Assembly (NCBI GenBank): GCA_014382445.1 | Contig: JACNJS010000045.1 | Coordinates: 62,001 to 126,000 of the forward strand | From: Bacteroidota bacterium | Lineage (GTDB): Bacteria > Bacteroidota > Bacteroidia > Bacteroidales > F082 | Reading direction: 5' to 3' | Length of the DNA: 64,000 nt | Part shown: positions 59,136 to 64,000 of the stretch, piece by piece | Layout of the letters: the number at the start of each line of letters is the position of its first letter | Position numbering within the stretch: position 1 is the stretch's first letter | Notes under the pieces: model-generated | What the model was told of the DNA's origin: nothing | What the model saw: only the letters and a program-made list of their open reading frames with translations | Database searches by the model: none | Translations under genes and position numbers: made by a program

Positions 59136-61040
59136 ATGGACATACGCACATTCTTAGATCAGGATCAGAAAAAAGATTTATTACGATTGCTTACTGCCGG
59201 ATCGGTTGATGATGGCAAATCTACACTTATTGGAAGGCTTCTGTTTGATAGCAAGAAACTATATGAAGACCAGCTGGATGCTTTAAAACGCGACAGCAAA
59301 CGTGAAGGACATGCAGGCGAGGAAATTGATTATGCCTTGTTGTTAGATGGCTTAAAAGCTGAACGCGAGCAGGGTATCACAATCGATGTTGCCTATAGAT
59401 ATTTTTCAACAGCAAAGCGTAAGTTTATAATAGCCGATACTCCCGGACATGAACAATATACTAGAAATATGGTTACGGGAGCTTCAACCGCGAACCTCGC
59501 AATTATATTGATTGATGCAAGAAAAGGAGTAATTACACAAACCCGGCGACATACTTATATTGTTTCGTTACTTGGCATAAAACATATAGCCCTGGCTGTA
59601 AATAAGATGGATTTGGTAAATTACAGTCAGGAGGTGTATGATAAAATTTGTAAGGACTATTCGGATTTTGTAACCCCACTTGCCATTCCCGATGTTCGCT
59701 TTTTCCCACTGTCGGCATTAAAAGGAGATAATATTGTTGACTTATCAGATAAGATGCCCTGGTATCACGGAAAAAGTATACTGGAACATCTTGAGTCTAT
59801 TCATATAGCAAGCGACCAGAATTTTACAGATTTGCGCTACCCTGTTCAATATGTGGTAAGGCCAAGCTTATCCTATCGTGGTTTTGCAGCAAGAATTGCT
59901 TCCGGCATCATTAAAAAAGGTGATGAAATAATGGTGTTGCCATCACGAAAAAGATCAACCGTAAAAGAGATTATAACATACGATGGTAAGCCTGATTATG
60001 CTTTCCCGCCCCAATCAGTAACTATAACACTTAAAGATGAAATTGATGTTTCACGAGGAGACATGCTCGTACACCCCAACAGCATCCCTAATATAGAGCG
60101 CCATTTTGAGGCAATGCTTGTATGGATGGATGAAGAACCCATGAAAACCGGAACACAGTTTTTTATCAAACAAACTACTCAAATCACAAAAGCCCGAATT
60201 GATAAAATACGTTATCTGGTTGATATTAATACTCTTGAAAAAAAGGAAACCTCAAAATTCGAGTTAAACGAAATAGGCAGGGTTGTAATTACCACCGCAA
60301 AACCATTATTTTTTGACGCGTACAAGAAAAACCGCCAGACAGGTTCCTTCATCTTTATCGATCCTGTTTCAAATAACACCTGCGCGGTTGGTATGATAAT
60401 GGATCAATTGAGCAGCGACCAGCTTCCAAGCAAAATATTTGATTTCGATCGTGAGAAAATTGCTAACGGCCTTGGGCTCGTTACTAAAGCTGAATACGAA
60501 AAAGGTTATGAGCAAACGGGGGCAACTATTTGGATTACAGGGTTACATGGTTCAGGGAAAAATGAACTGGCATATACTTTGCAACGAAATTTGTTCGATA
60601 TGGGTGCTAAAGTGATGCTTCTCGACGGCAAATCTACAAGGTCAGGTTTGTCACGAGAGTTAGATTATTCTCCTGCCGACAGGGCAGAGCATTTGAGGCG
60701 CGTAGCCCATCTTTGCAGACTAATGAACGAACAGGGTATTCTGGTTATATGCTCATTTGTTTCTCCTGATGAATCAATTAGAGAACAAGTTAAAGAAATT
60801 ATTGGCAAGAAAAATTTTCACCTGATACATATTGATGCAGATATTGAATTCTGTCGCAATAACGATCAATATGAAATCTACAGTAAAGCCGACGAAGGAA
60901 AACTAAAGTACCTTCCGGGAGTTGATATGGAATACCAGTTGCCAGCATCGCCATCACTTAAGCTTGATTCCACAGATGTAGCAAGTAATCTGGGAAAAGC
61001 ACTTGCCTATCTGGCAGAAAAAAAGATTTACCCAATATGA
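59136..61040 (+). CDS. cysN: bifunctional sulfate adenylyltransferase subunit 1 / adenylylsulfate kinase-like domain (CysN/CysC)
   Basis: [35 protein letters not shown]-terminal [34 protein letters not shown]. Confidence 0.95.
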   Translation: MDIRTFLDQDQKKDLLRLLTAGSVDDGKSTLIGRLLFDSKKLYEDQLDALKRDSKREGHAGEEIDYALLLDGLKAEREQGITIDVAYRYFSTAKRKFIIADTPGHEQYTRNMVTGASTANLAIILIDARKGVITQTRRHTYIVSLLGIKHIALAVNKMDLVNYSQEVYDKICKDYSDFVTPLAIPDVRFFPLSALKGDNIVDLSDKMPWYHGKSILEHLESIHIASDQNFTDLRYPVQYVVRPSLSYRGFAARIASGIIKKGDEIMVLPSRKRSTVKEIITYDGKPDYAFPPQSVTITLKDEIDVSRGDMLVHPNSIPNIERHFEAMLVWMDEEPMKTGTQFFIKQTTQITKARIDKIRYLVDINTLEKKETSKFELNEIGRVVITTAKPLFFDAYKKNRQTGSFIFIDPVSNNTCAVGMIMDQLSSDQLPSKIFDFDREKIANGLGLVTKAEYEKGYEQTGATIWITGLHGSGKNELAYTLQRNLFDMGAKVMLLDGKSTRSGLSRELDYSPADRAEHLRRVAHLCRLMNEQGILVICSFVSPDESIREQVKEIIGKKNFHLIHIDADIEFCRNNDQYEIYSKADEGKLKYLPGVDMEYQLPASPSLKLDSTDVASNLGKALAYLAEKKIYPI

Positions 61041-61293
61041 TTTCGCCGATATTTAGCCATTTATTGATACCTTTTATTATTGCCATGTTTTTAGCAATTA
61101 CAATGGGGGGAAGCGGCACGGCGCCTGCTTTTTCAGCGTGTAGCTAATGCTTCATGGCCAATAGCTGCCATGATGGCCAACGAACTTAATATTTTCAATG
61201 GATAAGAATTTTGTTTTAATTATGATATTATCAACATTAATTGTAGCGCCGAGTTTTGTAATTGGGAGCTCAATTTTCGACATAAAATCTTAA
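61037..61293 (+). pseudogene. decayed membrane transporter gene (possible PiT-type phosphate/sulfate permease) translationally coupled to cysNC
   Basis: ATGA overlap with cys[38 protein letters not shown] then +frame VANASWPIAAMMANELNIFNG* and MDKNFVLIMILSTLIVAPSFVIGSSIFDIKS*. Confidence 0.5.
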
Positions 61294-61320
61294 AAAACAC
61301 AGGGAAAGAAATCTTTTTAT

Positions 61321-61953
61321 CTACTTCCTTCCATAATCAGCATGAATTTCACCCCAAAAATCAGTTTTCCATTTAAGTATAGGTACTGTGAATGTGTTAT
61401 TTTTTAACCAGGAAACACCATCGTCAAGGGCTTTGAAAACCTCTTTGTTTTTATCTGTTCGCTGTAGTTTTGTATTCACTTTTTTGTTTCTAATCCAGGC
61501 CATCGCAGTGCGCGAATCTGTATAAACAGGATAATTAAGCTTATTTTTCTTTAGCCATGCTAACGCCAACACTATGGCCAAAAATTCCCCAATATTAACC
61601 GTTCCCATTTCATAGGGCCCCCTGCTGAACAGCTCAGTACCTGTATCGGTAAAAACTCCTCTAAACTCTAAAGTGCCGGGGTTGCCCTTACAAGCTGCAT
61701 CTACCGAAATACTATTTAATAAAGGCTTTTCGTTTGTGCTTAGCTCGTGAAGATTCTTTTTCCCCTTTAATTCAGTTATCTCAAAATACGATTTTGAATA
61801 TGCCAGTTCGGCCTCTTCTTTATCTTTAAACGATTTATATTGGGCACCCTCATATTCCATAATCTGCTTTTTGCACTCTTCCCAAGTACCATAAATTCCG
61901 GGAGTTATGCCCCTCCAAACAACATAATATTTATTCTTTGCCTTTTTGGTCAT
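61321..61953 (-). CDS. rnhA: ribonuclease HI with N-terminal viroplasmin domain
   Basis: KYYVVWRGITPGIYGTWEECKKQIMEYEGAQYKSFKDKEEAELAY; SVDAACKGNPG..., GEFLAIVLALAWL, YTDSRTAMAWIRNKK. Confidence 0.93.
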   Translation of the reverse strand: MTKKAKNKYYVVWRGITPGIYGTWEECKKQIMEYEGAQYKSFKDKEEAELAYSKSYFEITELKGKKNLHELSTNEKPLLNSISVDAACKGNPGTLEFRGVFTDTGTELFSRGPYEMGTVNIGEFLAIVLALAWLKKNKLNYPVYTDSRTAMAWIRNKKVNTKLQRTDKNKEVFKALDDGVSWLKNNTFTVPILKWKTDFWGEIHADYGRK

Positions 61954-62058
61954 TCTGCAAAAATAAACTCTTTAAGCTAATCATAGGTTGAATATTTATG
62001 CCGACGTCAAGGAAATAATCCATCCAATAATTACTTACCTCATTACAACAAACTCCAC

Positions 62059-62066
62059 TATATTTG
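62059..62066 (+). promoter_or_regulatory. Bacteroidetes -7 promoter element TATATTTG
   Basis: Matches TAnnTTTG, 17 bp upstream of gldH ATG. Confidence 0.4.
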
Positions 62067-62082
62067 TAATCAAAAATTTAAT

Positions 62083-62544
62083 ATGAAACAATTTATAATT
62101 CCTGTAATATTTGCCTTTTTGCTAACAGGCTGTAATAGCAGTACTGTTTTTAAAGAATATGAAAAGTTTGATGATATTAGCTGGAACAGATTATATTATC
62201 TGAATTTTGAGGTTCCAGTTCAAAAACAGGAAAGTCTGGATTTTTATCTGGCATTACGCCATCATACCGATTTTCTTTATAGTTTTATTGACGTAAACGT
62301 TACTTTTTTTACTCCTGATGGCGAAACCCGATCGCGTGATTATCATTTCAGATTAAAAAATACCGACTTTAGATGGCGGGGGGATGGAATGGGCGAATTA
62401 TGGGATATCGAACTTCCAATCCGTAAAGAAATGATATTTAATAAAGACGGAATTTGTAAAGTGCGGATTGAAAATAAAATGAAGAGAGCAGAAACGCCCG
62501 GAATTATTGAAGTGGGGCTGATTGTGAAAAAGGCTGAAGAATAG
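62083..62544 (+). CDS. gldH: gliding motility lipoprotein GldH
   Basis: Lipobox LLTGCNSS; FEKYEKF-type start, DFYLALRHHTDFLYSFIDVNVTFFTPDGE. Confidence 0.85.
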   Translation: MKQFIIPVIFAFLLTGCNSSTVFKEYEKFDDISWNRLYYLNFEVPVQKQESLDFYLALRHHTDFLYSFIDVNVTFFTPDGETRSRDYHFRLKNTDFRWRGDGMGELWDIELPIRKEMIFNKDGICKVRIENKMKRAETPGIIEVGLIVKKAEE

Positions 62545-62577
62545 TTGTCAAGTTGAACAATGATAACCTGACAACCA
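62544..62577. repeat. imperfect hairpin/dispersed repeat GTTGTCAAGTT...AACCTGACAACC
   Basis: Left arm GTTGTCAAGTT, right arm reverse complement GTTGTCAGGTTATCA; related to array at 63623. Confidence 0.55.
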
Positions 62578-62585
62578 CATTAACC

Positions 62586-63512
62586 CTATCTCAACACAAA
62601 AGTTGTATGGCCTATGTTGTTATCTCCTTCAAAAACATCCACATGGTAAAGCCCTGGTTTTAGTTCCTGTGTAATGCGCTTATGCCATCTAACACACAAA
62701 TCCAGAGCACTATTTTCATAGTTTACCACTTCCATTATTGAATATTGAAGCACTTCGTTATTGAAGTTAAACGAATATTTATCGTCGCTGCCTTTAACAA
62801 GAATTTTTTTGTCGGGTTGGGCAATTCTCACATAAATGGTTTTTTTGCCCGGATTAATAATTGAATTTTCGCCTAAAGTAAAGCACACTTTAATAAGGTC
62901 CACACGACGTATTTTGTCAGTTTCTACTTCTTTTCCGTCACCTTTTTTGTGCACAGCACTGCTTTTCAAATTATATACGTTAAATACCGAAGCTTCTTCA
63001 ACTTTTCCCGAAAGGGCTACCGTTTGTTCTTCCAGTTTGCGATATTTTTGTTTTTCGATTTTTATTTCTTCCTTAATTTGCAGGTTTTCTTCAGTAAGAT
63101 GATTAATAACTGTTACAATCGAATCCATTTGCCTCACATATCCCTGGGCAATTTCCTGTAGTTTCGACATTTTTTTCTTTATCTTATAATACTCCCATTT
63201 ATAGTTGAGCATTTTTTTAATTTCAATGGCGTTAGCTTGGATTACACTATCCATAACCTGCAACGAATCAGCAACATCGCCATAAGCAATTTTTATTTCT
63301 TCGTGCTCTTCCATTAAAATTTGAAGCTCATTTTGCAATTCTTTTTTTTGCAATTCTTTTTCGGCAAGCAACTCATTCATTGTGCTTTTTACTGATAATA
63401 ACCATAATGAAACGCTTATAATTCCTAATGCCATTATTACAATTATGATATACATCCATAAATTTGAGCCTCCGCGACCCTGTTGTGTATTGATATTTTT
63501 TTGCTTTTCCAT
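62586..63512 (-). CDS. hypothetical membrane-anchored coiled-coil protein (308 aa)
   Basis: One N-terminal TM (LWMYIIIVIMALGIISVSLWLL) followed by long charged coiled coil and a C-terminal beta domain. Confidence 0.75.
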   Translation of the reverse strand: MEKQKNINTQQGRGGSNLWMYIIIVIMALGIISVSLWLLSVKSTMNELLAEKELQKKELQNELQILMEEHEEIKIAYGDVADSLQVMDSVIQANAIEIKKMLNYKWEYYKIKKKMSKLQEIAQGYVRQMDSIVTVINHLTEENLQIKEEIKIEKQKYRKLEEQTVALSGKVEEASVFNVYNLKSSAVHKKGDGKEVETDKIRRVDLIKVCFTLGENSIINPGKKTIYVRIAQPDKKILVKGSDDKYSFNFNNEVLQYSIMEVVNYENSALDLCVRWHKRITQELKPGLYHVDVFEGDNNIGHTTFVLR

Positions 63513-63622
63513 AGCTAAGAGTTATTTTGCAAATTTACAGACAATCCTTATAAAATCAAACGAAAAATCAACATGATTTATTATGATTGAAAACAGAAGT
63601 GCGAAGATAAGCTTTTGAGTCT

Positions 63623-63654
63623 TCAGGTTATCAGGTTGTCAGGTTGTTAGGAGA
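63623..63654. repeat. 8-bp tandem repeat (TCAGGTTR)n
   Basis: TCAGGTTA TCAGGTTG TCAGGTTG TTAGGAGA. Confidence 0.7.
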
Positions 63655-63738
63655 TAAGTCAATTCTTTAACATAGAGAGGGTATTATACCGTAATTCCCA
63701 TTTTATTCATTAAAAATGTTGCGTTGAGATTTTGAGAT

Positions 63739-64000
63739 CTATTTTTTAAGTCGGTTAGGATTATCCTGTAAAAAGCTCTTCCACCCGGAGTAGCCGCTAT
63801 TCTTTTTTGTTGCACTACCTTGAAAATAATGACATACCGCTGTAGCCAGCCCGTCGGTAGCATCAAGGTATTCAGGGGGTTCATCAAACTCAACAATATT
63901 GACCAGCATTGCCGCAACCTGCTCTTTTGATGCGTTTCCGTTTCCGGTAATTGATTGTTTGACCTTTTTAGGGGAATATTCAAAAATGGGAATATTTTTA
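63739..64000 (-). CDS. ruvC: crossover junction endodeoxyribonuclease RuvC, C-terminal part (5' end outside window)
   Basis: Minus-strand frame not in track: KNIPIFEYSPKKVKQSITGNGNASKEQVAAMLVNIVEFDEPPEYLDATDGLATAVCHYFQGSATKKNSGYSGWKSFLQDNPNRLKK*. Confidence 0.95.
   Translation of the reverse strand, partial: KNIPIFEYSPKKVKQSITGNGNASKEQVAAMLVNIVEFDEPPEYLDATDGLATAVCHYFQGSATKKNSGYSGWKSFLQDNPNRLKK

Noticed and set aside
63684-63983. Track ORF MNIPLKRSNNQLPETETHQ...
   Set aside because: Out-of-frame reading of ruvC; correct frame identified at 63739-64000.
1-64000. tRNA, rRNA, prophage, transposase or known defence-system genes
   Set aside because: No cloverleaf-like sequences, rRNA motifs, transposase, integrase, nuclease-ATPase or toxin-antitoxin pairs recognised on either strand.

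Overview
This 64 kb window is an AT-rich chromosomal segment from a Bacteroidetes member, probably Bacteroidales/Marinilabiliales-like. That placement is inferred from TAnnTTTG-type promoter -7 motifs, T9SS C-terminal sorting domains, GldH, and the purH-mreBCD cluster. Gene density is high and most content is housekeeping: mnmG, hemW, nadA, rpiB, lutB, acr3/arsC, ogt, mreBCD, purH, recJ, tpx, dcp-like M3 peptidase, PepD, ribF, asd, topA, Wza/Wzc-type export genes, upxY-like antiterminator, cysD/cysNC, rnhA, gldH and ruvC (C-terminus, in a frame the ORF track missed). I saw no rRNA, tRNA, CRISPR, prophage or intact IS element. The observations most worth following up are: a parS-type palindrome embedded in the start of the gene after mnmG; a 17-bp perfect hairpin in the tpx leader; a (Gly-Tyr)14 minisatellite tail on a BY-kinase with atypical P-loop motifs; an arginase-fold protein next to topA that has lost canonical metal ligands; an APS kinase domain with a non-canonical Walker A (GLHGSGKNE) in a UpxY-cysD-cysNC arrangement; a higher-GC B12-binding radical SAM gene with a 21-codon micro-ORF directly upstream; a 58-aa membrane micro-ORF missed by the track; three decayed genes; and several families of short dispersed or tandem intergenic repeats. 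I found no complete system that I can confidently call new. Family calls are from reading motifs, without database searches.
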